Translations under genes and position numbers: made by a program | Part shown: in pieces, positions 1-6,027 of the stretch | Layout of the letters: each line of letters starts with the position of its first letter | How positions within the stretch are numbered: position 1 is the stretch's first letter | Assembly: GCA_016873355.1 (NCBI GenBank) | Contig: VGXK01000136.1 | Location: 1 to 6,027 of the forward strand | Reading direction: 5' to 3' | From: Phycisphaerae bacterium | Lineage (GTDB): Bacteria > Planctomycetota > Phycisphaerae > Phycisphaerales > SM1A02 | DNA: 6,027 nt | The notes under the pieces: model-generated | Database searches by the model: none | Told to the model about the DNA's origin: nothing | Seen by the model: only the letters and a program-made list of their open reading frames with translations

Positions 1-820
1 CGCCCTCCGCGGCGCCGCGCTCGTTCGCGGAGTCGGCCGGTGTTTCGGCGGTACCGGCGCCCGGGGCGCCGCCGGTCGCGCCGCCCGCTCCGGATTCCGC
101 GTCCGGCGCCGCCGACGCTCGATCTCGAAGCGGCTGCTCGCGATCGGCAAGCAGATCGTTCAGCGGCGTGACCGCGGCCGCGAGCACCACGCCCCGCGCC
201 AGCGCCTTGCGCACGAGCGCGTCGGTCGAGGCTCGATCGACGCTGCTGACGAACTCGCTCACGTCGTCGATCGTGTACTCGGCGGTCACCTGGAGGTGGG
301 CCAGATCGCCGTCGCCGGTGATGACGGAGCCGTCGATGCCCGGTCGGATCGGATTCGAGAGATCCGCGTTCTCGATCGCACGCTGCAGCGTTCCCGCGAG
401 CTTCGGCCAGAACTCCTGCCGAAGCTGCGTCGAACGCTTCTGCTCGAAGACGACGAGCTCGCCGACCGGGTAAGGCCAGAAGGGCTCGAGTCCCGGCGCG
501 AGCTGGGCGTCGGCGCCCTGGCCGTCGATCCGCCCGAAGACCGTGCGAACGCCGGTGTATCCCTCCTGAATCGTCTGGAAGCCGCTGAAGAGGAAAGTGA
601 CGAGCAGCCCCAGGATCGCGATCTGCAGCACGCGGTAGCTGAGCTTGAGCGCGTCGGCGAGACTCTGGTTGGCGGGATCCATCGCCTCGCGCAACGCGGC
701 CTCGCCGCCGCCGGCGCCGGCCACCTGGAGGCGCACGCTCGCTTCGCGGCGCGGCTCGTCGCCTTCGACGACATCGTCGTCCCGATCGTCGGGAGCGGTG
801 TTCAGCGGGTCGCGCGACAT
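1..820 (-). CDS. hflK: HflK-like SPFH protein, C-terminus beyond window (partial, 273 codons seen)
   Basis: Second HflK-type protein of the operon, cut by the left window edge. The frame is open from the ATG at 820 to base 2. Seen: an acidic, charged N-terminus (residues 1-40), then DPANQSLADALKLSYRVLQ (48-66) leading into a single membrane helix (about 64-84). The SPFH start is FQTIQEGYTGVRTVFGRIDG (81-100), followed by PGLEPFWPYP (109-118) and GSVITGDGDLAHLQVTAEYT (164-183). The last corresponds to the HflK motif with TGD before the 'V.Y.I' strand. TPLNDLLADRE (218-228) matches HflK's 'tLdelLtegR' region. An Ala/Gly/Pro/Asp-rich stretch follows from about 233 to the edge, where ordinary HflK would continue its folded domain. 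The start lies one base after the hflC stop (TGAAATG), so translational coupling is likely. The only ribosome-site candidate is GGGG, 10 nt upstream. This gene, rather than the 719-aa protein, looks like the conventional HflK partner of the HflC here. Confidence 0.88.
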   Translation of the reverse strand, partial: MSRDPLNTAPDDRDDDVVEGDEPRREASVRLQVAGAGGGEAALREAMDPANQSLADALKLSYRVLQIAILGLLVTFLFSGFQTIQEGYTGVRTVFGRIDGQGADAQLAPGLEPFWPYPVGELVVFEQKRSTQLRQEFWPKLAGTLQRAIENADLSNPIRPGIDGSVITGDGDLAHLQVTAEYTIDDVSEFVSSVDRASTDALVRKALARGVVLAAAVTPLNDLLADREQPLRDRASAAPDAESGAGGATGGAPGAGTAETPADSANERGAAEG

Positions 821-821
821 T

Positions 822-1844
822 TCAGGGAGACCCCGTTCCCGCGTTCACTCCGCCAGCGGACGCTCCACCCGCGCCGGCGCCGACGGCGCCGCGCGGCGAG
901 CCTGCGCCCCCGGCGCCGCCGATCGGCTCTCCGCCGGCGTCCTGGCTCGGCAGCGGAATCCCGTTCGCATCGGTCGGCGCCCTCGGATTGAGCAGATGGA
1001 ACGGCGCTCGGGACATGTCGGTCACGAAGGTGCTGCTGCCCGAGAGCGAGGTGCGCAGCGTGTCGAGCCACTTCAGGAAGATGGCGAGTTCCGCCTCGCT
1101 CTGCATCTGCTTGTAGTAGCGGGCCGCCTCGCGATCGCCGCGGGACTCGATCTCCGCGCCCCACACCTTCGCCAGGTTGCGGATGATGTCGGCCTGCGCC
1201 GCCGCCTGCGCCTGCAGCGAATCCGCCAGCGCGTTCGCCTGCGAGGTCTCGAATGCGGCGAGGTTCTCCTGCGAGGTGGCCATGCGGCGCTGCACCGCGG
1301 TGGTCGTCTTCGGCGGCAGCACCACCTGGTTGATTCCCACCTGCACCGGCAGCACGCCCGCCGGCGGCGCGCGACGCAGGTCGGCGAGCACCGCGGCCTC
1401 GGCGTCGGGCAGCTTGCTCTTGGGGCCGATCAGATCCGTGAACGCGAATCCGCCCACCTCGCGAAGCGACCCCTGGAGCAACGGCTCGAGGTTCTTCTTG
1501 GCATCCTCGAGCGACGGGAAGCTCGCGTTGAACCGGAGCGGCGCGTCGCCCTGCTGATCGATCCTCCAGAGCAGGAACGCCTGGATCATGATCTGCTGGC
1601 CGTCGCGCGTCATGAGCGTCTCGAGCGGGCTCTCGACGAGTTGCAGGCGCGTGTCGATCTTTGAAACCGAGTCGATGAAGAAGGGCGCCTTGAAGTGCAG
1701 GCCGGGCTCCTTCTCCACTTCGGGCGGCTTGCCGAGGCGCGTGCGGATCGCCAGCTCGTGGAAGTTCACGGTGTAGGTCGTGTTGAAGAGCACGAGCACC
1801 GTCACGATCACGATTCCTGAGATGAGTACGACGGGTCTGAACAT
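822..1844 (-). CDS. hflC: HflC-like SPFH protease modulator, 340 aa
   Basis: HflC homologue. With HflK it forms the membrane complex that regulates the AAA+ protease FtsH in E. coli. Seen: one N-terminal membrane anchor (about residues 3-20), then the SPFH domain with GLHFKAPFFIDSVSKIDTRL (48-67), TRDGQQIMIQAFLLWRID (79-96) and VGINQVVLPP (169-178). An Ala/Gln-rich coiled region (about 190-235) leads into GDREAARYY (236-244), which corresponds to HflC's GEGDAEAAKLF, and the domain ends near 285. Length matches E. coli HflC (334 aa), but the last 50 or so residues are a Gly/Ala-rich, probably disordered tail. I chose the ATG at 1844 because GAGG lies 7 nt upstream. A GTG at 1862, overlapping the previous stop as GTGA, would add six residues and has no good ribosome site. 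It sits 14 nt after the 719-aa SPFH gene and 1 nt before the next HflK-like gene, so the three are surely cotranscribed. Confidence 0.93.
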   Translation of the reverse strand: MFRPVVLISGIVIVTVLVLFNTTYTVNFHELAIRTRLGKPPEVEKEPGLHFKAPFFIDSVSKIDTRLQLVESPLETLMTRDGQQIMIQAFLLWRIDQQGDAPLRFNASFPSLEDAKKNLEPLLQGSLREVGGFAFTDLIGPKSKLPDAEAAVLADLRRAPPAGVLPVQVGINQVVLPPKTTTAVQRRMATSQENLAAFETSQANALADSLQAQAAAQADIIRNLAKVWGAEIESRGDREAARYYKQMQSEAELAIFLKWLDTLRTSLSGSSTFVTDMSRAPFHLLNPRAPTDANGIPLPSQDAGGEPIGGAGGAGSPRGAVGAGAGGASAGGVNAGTGSP

Positions 1845-1851
1845 GGTCGAA

Positions 1852-1855
1852 CCTC
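1852..1855 (-). promoter_or_regulatory. Ribosome binding site that decides the hflC start
   Basis: Read on the minus strand, GAGG is followed by a 7-nt spacer and ATG at 1844. This is the best Shine-Dalgarno match in the operon. It favours the ATG at 1844 over the overlapping GTG at 1862. Confidence 0.6.
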
Positions 1856-1858
1856 GAA

Positions 1859-4018
1859 TCACTTGCCGTCCGGGCGCTGGAGGTACTCGCGGACGTTCAG
1901 TCCCGGATCGGGACTCTGCATGTTGAACTGCATCTCCACCCGGGACGGATCGACGCCGAGCACGTACTTGACGCGCACGTTCGAGAGGATCTGGCCGATC
2001 ACCTCCATCGTGCGCCGCTGCATGTAGAGCTCGGGCGCCGCGCGATAGGACTCCGCCTGCCCCAGGACCTCCTCGGCGGCGCGCCGCACTTCCATGTGCG
2101 CCTGCCAGCCCTTCGCTCGCGCCTGCATGAGCTCGCGCGACACCTGCGCGGGATTCGCGGTCAGCCGGCGCTCGAGCTCGATCCTCGCCTCGATCACCGC
2201 CGGATCCTGGTCGCCCTTCGATTCACGCAGCTTCTGGAAGGCCTGGATCGCCTCCACGAGCGACGCCGATTGCGACGCGTCTCCCACGAGCATCGCCATG
2301 GTGGTGCCGACCGCCCGATTCGCCTCCTCGAGCGTCTTCCGCGCGTTCTGCGTCTCGACCGAGATCGACTCGTACATCTCCGCGGCCTCGCCCGGCGGCT
2401 TGAGCACGGGCGCGATCACCGCGATCACTTCGACGCCGGTGCGGTCGCGATCGAACGCGGCCTGGATGCGCTCGCGCAGCGCCGAGCCGAGCGAGCCTCC
2501 CTGCGGGCTGAGCACCGCGTCGAGCGGCTGCGTGGAGAGGAACTGGCTCAGCTCGCGCATGGCGATCGCGCGGAGCGCGCGTTCGCGCATGTCGAGCTGG
2601 CCGCGGCGCATTCGCGTGTCGTTGCAGAAGTTCAGCCAGTCGAGCAGGCCCCCGTCCCGGATGCGGTAGGTCATGATCACGTCGGCGTCGATGAGCGCGA
2701 ACTGCGCCTCGATGCCGTCGGCGGGCGGAGGAAGCGGCGCGGCCATGGAGGGCGGCACCGCCACCGTCGCCGCCCCGAGCGCCGCGGCCGCGGCGCTGCC
2801 CGCTCCGAGCTCTCGCCGCGCTTCCGTCGCCAATCTCGGCGCCGCCACGATGAACGGATGCCGATCCGGGTCCGGCGATTGCGGCGCAACCCAGCGATTG
2901 ACCTTCTCCGGCCTCAGGGGCGTGGGACCGAGCGCGAGCGAGCGGACGAGACCCACGTTGACGACCTCGGCCGTCTCGAAGGGCCACGGCCACTTGAAGA
3001 GCAGCGTGCCCTGCTCGAGCTCGCCCACGATTCGCCCGCCGCGCAGGCGCACCGCCTGCTGGCCGGGCCCCACCACGACGACCGTCGAGAGCAGCACGAG
3101 CACCACGACGCCCAGCACCGCCAGCGCCGCGAAGCTTCGCAGCAGCAGCTGGTATCCCCAGGAGCTCGTGATGTCGAAGCCGAACTGGTAATTGATCGCC
3201 TCGTTGATGCTGCGGACGATGTTGTCCGGCGCCGCGAGCAGGCCGAGCACGCGCGAGTCGAACGCCGGGCGCGGATACTCGCCGGGGCGCCGCGGCCGGT
3301 AGAGGTTCAGGATGAAGTTGAGGACGATCTCGGACGCCGCCAGGATCATGAACCAGGCGATGCCCTGCGAGACGATTTCGAGCGCACGCGGCTGCTGGAA
3401 GACCTGGAGCACGATGCCGACCGCGAGCGCCAGCAGCACGAGGGCCGTGCCCACCATGAATCCGGCGCCGCCTCGCAGGCTCTGCCACGCCGTCTGCCGC
3501 GCCATGCCGGCGACGAAGCGCGAGAAGATGAAGGAGACGAGCGAGAGGCCCACGCAGATCGCCAGCTGCCAACCAAGCGAACCGCCGACGAGGAACTCCG
3601 CCGGGTCGTCGAACGTCGCATAGCGCTGAAGGGCCGCGATTCCCAGGCCCATGAGCAGGCCCGCCGCGATCAGGCTCGCGGCGGGAACCAGGTAGGAGTG
3701 CACGAGCCCGAGCCGCCGCGCCGCGGCGTCGCTCGCCACCGTCTCCTGCTCGAAGACGCCCCTGCCCTCGACTCGCGCCGCCTCGATCTCGCTTCGCTCG
3801 AGCGCCTCGAGCCGCTCGAGCTTGTGCTGATGGAAGACGACGATCAGGGCCGCCCAGACCACGATGCCGGGAAGCACGTAGAGCGCGGCGGCTCCCATGG
3901 CCATGTCCTCGAGCACCTGCCCGAGGACAAGCAGCACGATTCCGACGGCAAGCTGGAGCAGCAGTCCGAACCCGGCAACCCGGGTCGCCTGCTGGTAGGC
4001 GAAATGATCGATCCGCAT
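1859..4018 (-). CDS. Polytopic HflK-like SPFH-domain protein (7 predicted TM helices + SPFH), 719 aa
   Basis: Probable membrane-anchored subunit of an HflK/HflC-type complex; in E. coli such proteins cage FtsH and modulate its proteolysis. Seen: about seven hydrophobic segments near residues 14-36, 42-62, 108-130, 146-167, 186-206, 215-239 and 290-316. The SPFH domain then begins at VGPGQQAVRLRGG (316-328), followed by GTLLFKWPWPFE (337-348) and DADVIMTYRI (444-453). A charged helical region (about 550-655) precedes ESYRAAPELYMQRRTMEVIG (656-675), which matches the conserved HflK segment YRKAPEVTRERLYLETM. Arg/Lys-rich loops at 63-107, 168-182 and 240-256 suggest a cytoplasmic N-terminus and an SPFH domain outside the membrane, as in E. 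coli HflK. Odd points: at 719 residues it is far longer than E. coli HflK (about 420), and an Ala/Pro-rich insertion (about 395-435) interrupts the SPFH domain. The ATG at 4018 has only a weak upstream GAGAG. It is the first gene of a three-gene operon. SPFH membership is secure; the FtsH partnership is inferred. Confidence 0.92.
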   Translation of the reverse strand: MRIDHFAYQQATRVAGFGLLLQLAVGIVLLVLGQVLEDMAMGAAALYVLPGIVVWAALIVVFHQHKLERLEALERSEIEAARVEGRGVFEQETVASDAAARRLGLVHSYLVPAASLIAAGLLMGLGIAALQRYATFDDPAEFLVGGSLGWQLAICVGLSLVSFIFSRFVAGMARQTAWQSLRGGAGFMVGTALVLLALAVGIVLQVFQQPRALEIVSQGIAWFMILAASEIVLNFILNLYRPRRPGEYPRPAFDSRVLGLLAAPDNIVRSINEAINYQFGFDITSSWGYQLLLRSFAALAVLGVVVLVLLSTVVVVGPGQQAVRLRGGRIVGELEQGTLLFKWPWPFETAEVVNVGLVRSLALGPTPLRPEKVNRWVAPQSPDPDRHPFIVAAPRLATEARRELGAGSAAAAALGAATVAVPPSMAAPLPPPADGIEAQFALIDADVIMTYRIRDGGLLDWLNFCNDTRMRRGQLDMRERALRAIAMRELSQFLSTQPLDAVLSPQGGSLGSALRERIQAAFDRDRTGVEVIAVIAPVLKPPGEAAEMYESISVETQNARKTLEEANRAVGTTMAMLVGDASQSASLVEAIQAFQKLRESKGDQDPAVIEARIELERRLTANPAQVSRELMQARAKGWQAHMEVRRAAEEVLGQAESYRAAPELYMQRRTMEVIGQILSNVRVKYVLGVDPSRVEMQFNMQSPDPGLNVREYLQRPDGK

Positions 4019-4041
4019 GACTGCGCTCTCGACGAACCGGG

Positions 4042-4051
4042 ATGGTAGCGG
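4042..4051 (-). promoter_or_regulatory. Candidate -10 region for the SPFH operon
   Basis: On the minus strand this reads CCGCTACCAT, whose TACCAT half fits a TANNNT-type -10 element. It ends 23 bases before the ATG at 4018, implying a short leader of roughly 15-20 nt. The same motif with one base changed (CCGCTACCCT) occurs on the opposite strand at 4113-4122, upstream of the divergent gene. No convincing -35 hexamer is seen at the usual spacing, so the call rests on position and on the duplication. Confidence 0.35.
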
Positions 4052-4112
4052 GAGATGAGCCCGGCCGCCGTCAGGTGCCTACGCGCCGGGGTGCGGACGG
4101 GTTCGGGTGGTT

Positions 4113-4122
4113 CCGCTACCCT
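4113..4122 (+). promoter_or_regulatory. Candidate -10 region for the ABC permease gene
   Basis: CCGCTACCCT carries TACCCT (TANNNT type) about 54 bases before the ATG at 4176. It would start transcription near 4129, just before the inverted repeat at 4132-4166. It mirrors the candidate element of the divergent SPFH operon. No clear -35 hexamer is visible. Confidence 0.35.
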
Positions 4123-4131
4123 TCGCCAAAT

Positions 4132-4166
4132 CGGCGGTCGCCTCGACGCACTTCGCGCGACCGCCG
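4132..4166 (+). promoter_or_regulatory. 10-bp perfect inverted repeat in the leader of the permease gene
   Basis: CGGCGGTCGC (4132-4141) and GCGACCGCCG (4157-4166) are exact reverse complements around a 15-base loop. In RNA this would be a very stable stem-loop ending 9 nt before the ATG at 4176. Its last base is the first G of the only weak Shine-Dalgarno candidate (GGA, 4166-4168). It could hide the ribosome site or, as DNA, serve as an operator dyad. There is no T-run, so it is not a standard terminator. The repeat is seen directly; its role is inferred. Confidence 0.45.
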
Positions 4167-4175
4167 GAACCGCGC

Positions 4176-5294
4176 ATGGGCATCCTCGAGCAACTGCTCG
4201 CGATCGCGAGGGTCACCTTCTCCGAAAGCATCCGCCAGCCGGTGGTGGCGGTCGTGGCGCTGACGGGCGTGATCATCCTCGTGCTCAGCAATCCGCTGAC
4301 CACCTTCACGCTGGAAGACGATCAGCGCATGCTCGTCGAGGTGGGCATGAGCACCACCTTCCTCGCCGGCCTGCTGCTTGCCGTGCTGCTCGCCACGAGC
4401 GTGCTCACGCGCGAGATCGAGAACCGGACGGTGCTCACGGTGGTGAGCAAGCCCGTCGATCGCCCGGTGCTTCTGCTCGGCAAGTTCCTCGGCGTGCTCG
4501 GGGCGATCCTCGCGTCGTACGCGTTCCTCGCCTGCGTCTTCATGCTCGTGGTGCGGCATGGCGTGATGCCCACCGTGACCACGCCGTACCAGATGCCGGT
4601 GCTCATCTTCGGCATCGGCGCAGCGTTGCTGGCGATCGGCTTCGCAGGATTCGCGAACTACTTCTACGGATGGAGCTTCGGCGCCACCACCGTGCTCACG
4701 GGAATCCCGCTGCTGCTGCTGGCGTTCCTCGCCGCGCTTCCGTTCAAGCACGACTTCTCGGTGCTGCCGCTTCATCCGCCGCCGTCGAACGTCCCGGGCT
4801 ACACGCCGGACGACCTCGGCCGATTCGTGCTGAAGAACCTGAACCTCGAGCTCTGGAAGGCGATCGCGCTGGCGGGCGTGGGCCTGACCGTGCTGACCGC
4901 GTTCGCGGTGGCGATCTCGACGCGCCTGGGACTCGTGCTCACGCTCGTCACCACCATCGGGGTCTTCGTGATGGGGCTCTTGAGCGACTGGGTGTTCGCT
5001 CGCCGCATCGCGTCGCTCGACAAGGCGATTGCCGCGAATCCGGCAGGCGTCTGGTGGGACGCCGATCACCTGACCTGGGGACTCTGCAAGTTCGCCCAGG
5101 CGATCATCCCGAACTTCCAGACCTTCTGGCTCGTCGACGCGGTGAACCAGAAGAAGCCGATCGTCTTCTTCGCATCGCAGGGCGACGCCGAAACGCAGGC
5201 CTACGGACTCATGGTCCTGGGCTATGGCGCGCTGATGACCGCGATGGCGCTCGCGCTGGGAACCCTTCTCTTCCAGCGCCGCGAAGTCGGCTAG
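4176..5294 (+). CDS. ABC-2-type transporter permease, 372 aa
   Basis: Integral membrane subunit of an ABC exporter; it would need a separate ATPase, and the substrate is unknown. Seen: a short amphipathic N-terminus (MGILEQLLAIARVTFSESIR), then about eight hydrophobic segments near residues 22-38, 58-78, 100-125, 140-165, 170-190, 228-248, 250-270 and 343-367. The cytoplasmic signature TREIENRTVLTVVSKPVDRP (78-97), followed by LLGKFLG (100-106), is typical of ABC-2 permeases (E-I-E-x-x-T ... S-K-P-V-x-R ... GK). IPNFQTFWLVDAV (311-323) lies in the large loop before the last helix. I prefer the ATG at 4176: the upstream in-frame GTG at 4107 would add 23 non-hydrophobic residues, place the start inside the candidate promoter, and lengthen the protein past the usual family N-terminus. 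The gene stands alone: it is divergent from the SPFH operon, convergent with the next gene, and has no ATP-binding gene beside it. The family call is firm; the function is open. Confidence 0.9.
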   Translation: MGILEQLLAIARVTFSESIRQPVVAVVALTGVIILVLSNPLTTFTLEDDQRMLVEVGMSTTFLAGLLLAVLLATSVLTREIENRTVLTVVSKPVDRPVLLLGKFLGVLGAILASYAFLACVFMLVVRHGVMPTVTTPYQMPVLIFGIGAALLAIGFAGFANYFYGWSFGATTVLTGIPLLLLAFLAALPFKHDFSVLPLHPPPSNVPGYTPDDLGRFVLKNLNLELWKAIALAGVGLTVLTAFAVAISTRLGLVLTLVTTIGVFVMGLLSDWVFARRIASLDKAIAANPAGVWWDADHLTWGLCKFAQAIIPNFQTFWLVDAVNQKKPIVFFASQGDAETQAYGLMVLGYGALMTAMALALGTLLFQRREVG

Positions 5295-5340
5295 AAATCG
5301 CAGCCCGACGCCGCCGCGCGCCGCCTCCCTCGCTCGAGCG

Positions 5341-6027
5341 TCAGCCCTTGCGGTCCCTGGCCTTGTTCTTCTGAATGTCGGCGAGCTGCTTCTGGAGCGA
5401 CTTGAGCATGTCCTCAAGACGCGACTTGGGCGGGGCGCCCATCTGGCCCATCTTGTTCGGCGCCCGATCCCACCAGGCGATCATCTTCTTGATCGCATTG
5501 ATGCGAATGCCGAGCACGGTCTCGACGTTGCCGCTTCCGGCGCCCTTCAGCTCGTAGTCGAGCATGAGGCGCGGCATTTCCTTCTCGCAGTTCTCCTGCG
5601 CCTTCTTCCAGTCGCCGGCGATCTTCTTGCCGGCGTGGCTCACCACATAGGTGCCTTCCTCGAGCTGCATTGCCTTCACGAGCTCCGGCTCATTGTTCGC
5701 GCGCCCCTGCGCGAACTTGGAGCGCACCGCGTCGGTGGCATTGATGACCAGGTTGTCGGTGTCGTTCGACAGGACGTACTCGCCCGTCGCGTCGTTGTGC
5801 CAGGTCACCTTGCCGGTCTTCGGATCGGTGCTGTAGCTGCACTCGAGCGGCGAATAGACCATGCAGCGGATCATGTGGCCGTTGCGGCCGCCGATCTCGC
5901 CGACTTCGTAGACCTCCCGAAGCCATGCCTCGAGTTGCGCTCCCTGGGCCGACTGCGAGCCGGAGAACATCGTGATGGCGCCGAGCGAGCCGACATCCAT
6001 GAAGTAGATCTCGTCGGCGAAGAGCGC
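5341..6027 (-). CDS. Hypothetical protein, N-terminus probably beyond window (partial)
   Basis: I do not recognise this protein. The frame is open from the right edge to the TGA at 5343-5341. An ATG at 6000 would give 219 residues, but the nine codons upstream of it (ending ...ADEIYF) all have G or C in the third position, as in real coding sequence here. No good ribosome site precedes the ATG, so the start is probably outside the window. Seen, numbering from that ATG: no membrane segment; a mixed polar domain with KTGKVTWHNDATGEYVLSND (61-80), which looks like beta strands; cysteines at 46, 54 and 138; a Lys/Glu-rich middle (124-148); and a helical, Lys/Gln-rich C-terminus (about 193-219, RLEDMLKSLQKQLADIQKNK) that may form a coiled coil. 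It is more lysine-rich than its neighbours. It converges on the permease gene with 46 bases between the stops, so a shared function is not implied. Confidence 0.8.
   Translation of the reverse strand, partial: ALFADEIYFMDVGSLGAITMFSGSQSAQGAQLEAWLREVYEVGEIGGRNGHMIRCMVYSPLECSYSTDPKTGKVTWHNDATGEYVLSNDTDNLVINATDAVRSKFAQGRANNEPELVKAMQLEEGTYVVSHAGKKIAGDWKKAQENCEKEMPRLMLDYELKGAGSGNVETVLGIRINAIKKMIAWWDRAPNKMGQMGAPPKSRLEDMLKSLQKQLADIQKNKARDRKG

Noticed and set aside
53..76. GC-rich nested palindromes around GGCGCCCGGGGCGCC (56-70)
   Set aside because: They fall within the Ala/Gly/Pro-coding low-complexity stretch, where repeated GGC/GCC codons produce such palindromes.
296..1664. Plus-strand open frames at 296-991 and 645-1664
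   Set aside because: They lie opposite the two HflK/HflC-type genes, have shadow-frame composition and show no recognisable domain.
2096..4048. A 650-codon open frame on the plus strand, opposite the 719-aa SPFH gene
   Set aside because: It is rich in Arg, His, Glu and Asp with no domain or hydrophobic pattern, as expected opposite a GC-rich gene. The minus-strand frame has clear SPFH motifs and membrane helices.
4107..4175. GTG at 4107 as start of the permease gene
   Set aside because: The added 23 residues look non-native, the GTG has no ribosome site, and this start would fall inside the likely promoter and leader hairpin.
1131..4867. Octamer GCGATCGC at 1131, 2562, 4200 and 4860 (the HIP1-like palindrome)
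   Set aside because: All copies lie in coding sequence. Three encode Ala-Ile-Ala with preferred codons GCG ATC GCN/GCC, so codon use explains them.
5295..5340. Terminator between the convergent genes, including the palindrome CGCTCGAGCG at 5331-5340
   Set aside because: The 46-base gap has only a 10-base palindrome with no loop and no T-run on either strand. I cannot support a terminator.
4116..5417. A 433-codon minus-strand frame and a 439-codon plus-strand frame (4055-5374) over the permease gene
   Set aside because: Both are Arg/His/Ala-rich shadow frames. The frame at 4176-5294 gives a well-formed eight-helix permease.

Overview
The window is a GC-rich bacterial segment, densely coded, with third codon positions almost always G or C. 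It holds five protein genes. Two run off the window: one at the left edge and one probably at the right edge. I see no RNA genes, insertion sequences, CRISPR arrays or phage genes. The pairing of HflK/HflC-type SPFH proteins with a seven-helix membrane domain, and an ABC-2 permease of this style, makes me think of Planctomycetota (Phycisphaerae-like) or a relative. That is an impression from protein style, not a proven placement.

Left two thirds (1-4018, minus strand): one tight operon of three SPFH (stomatin/prohibitin/flotillin/HflK-C) proteins, transcribed right to left. The first gene (4018-1859) encodes a 719-residue protein in which about seven membrane helices precede an HflK-type SPFH domain. 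Next is a clear HflC homologue (1844-822). One nucleotide after its stop, a second, more conventional HflK-type gene starts at 820 and leaves the window within its SPFH domain. In the well-studied E. coli case, HflK and HflC form a large membrane-anchored periplasmic cage around the protease FtsH and moderate its activity. By analogy these three proteins probably make a hetero-oligomeric cage with an extra polytopic subunit. No protease gene is visible in the window.

Middle (4019-4175): a 157-base divergent intergenic region. It contains two copies of CCGCTACCNT in opposite orientation, which could be the -10 regions of divergent promoters. It also has a perfect 10-bp inverted repeat just upstream of the rightward gene's start codon.

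Right third (4176-6027): a plus-strand ABC-2-type transporter permease (4176-5294) with no ATPase partner in view. It is followed after 46 bases by a convergent minus-strand gene of unknown function (6027-5341), whose open frame continues to the window edge.

The most interesting element is the three-gene SPFH operon with its 7-helix/SPFH fusion and the Ala/Gly/Pro-rich insertions within its SPFH domains. I see no strong evidence for a wholly undescribed system beyond this variant of a known family.
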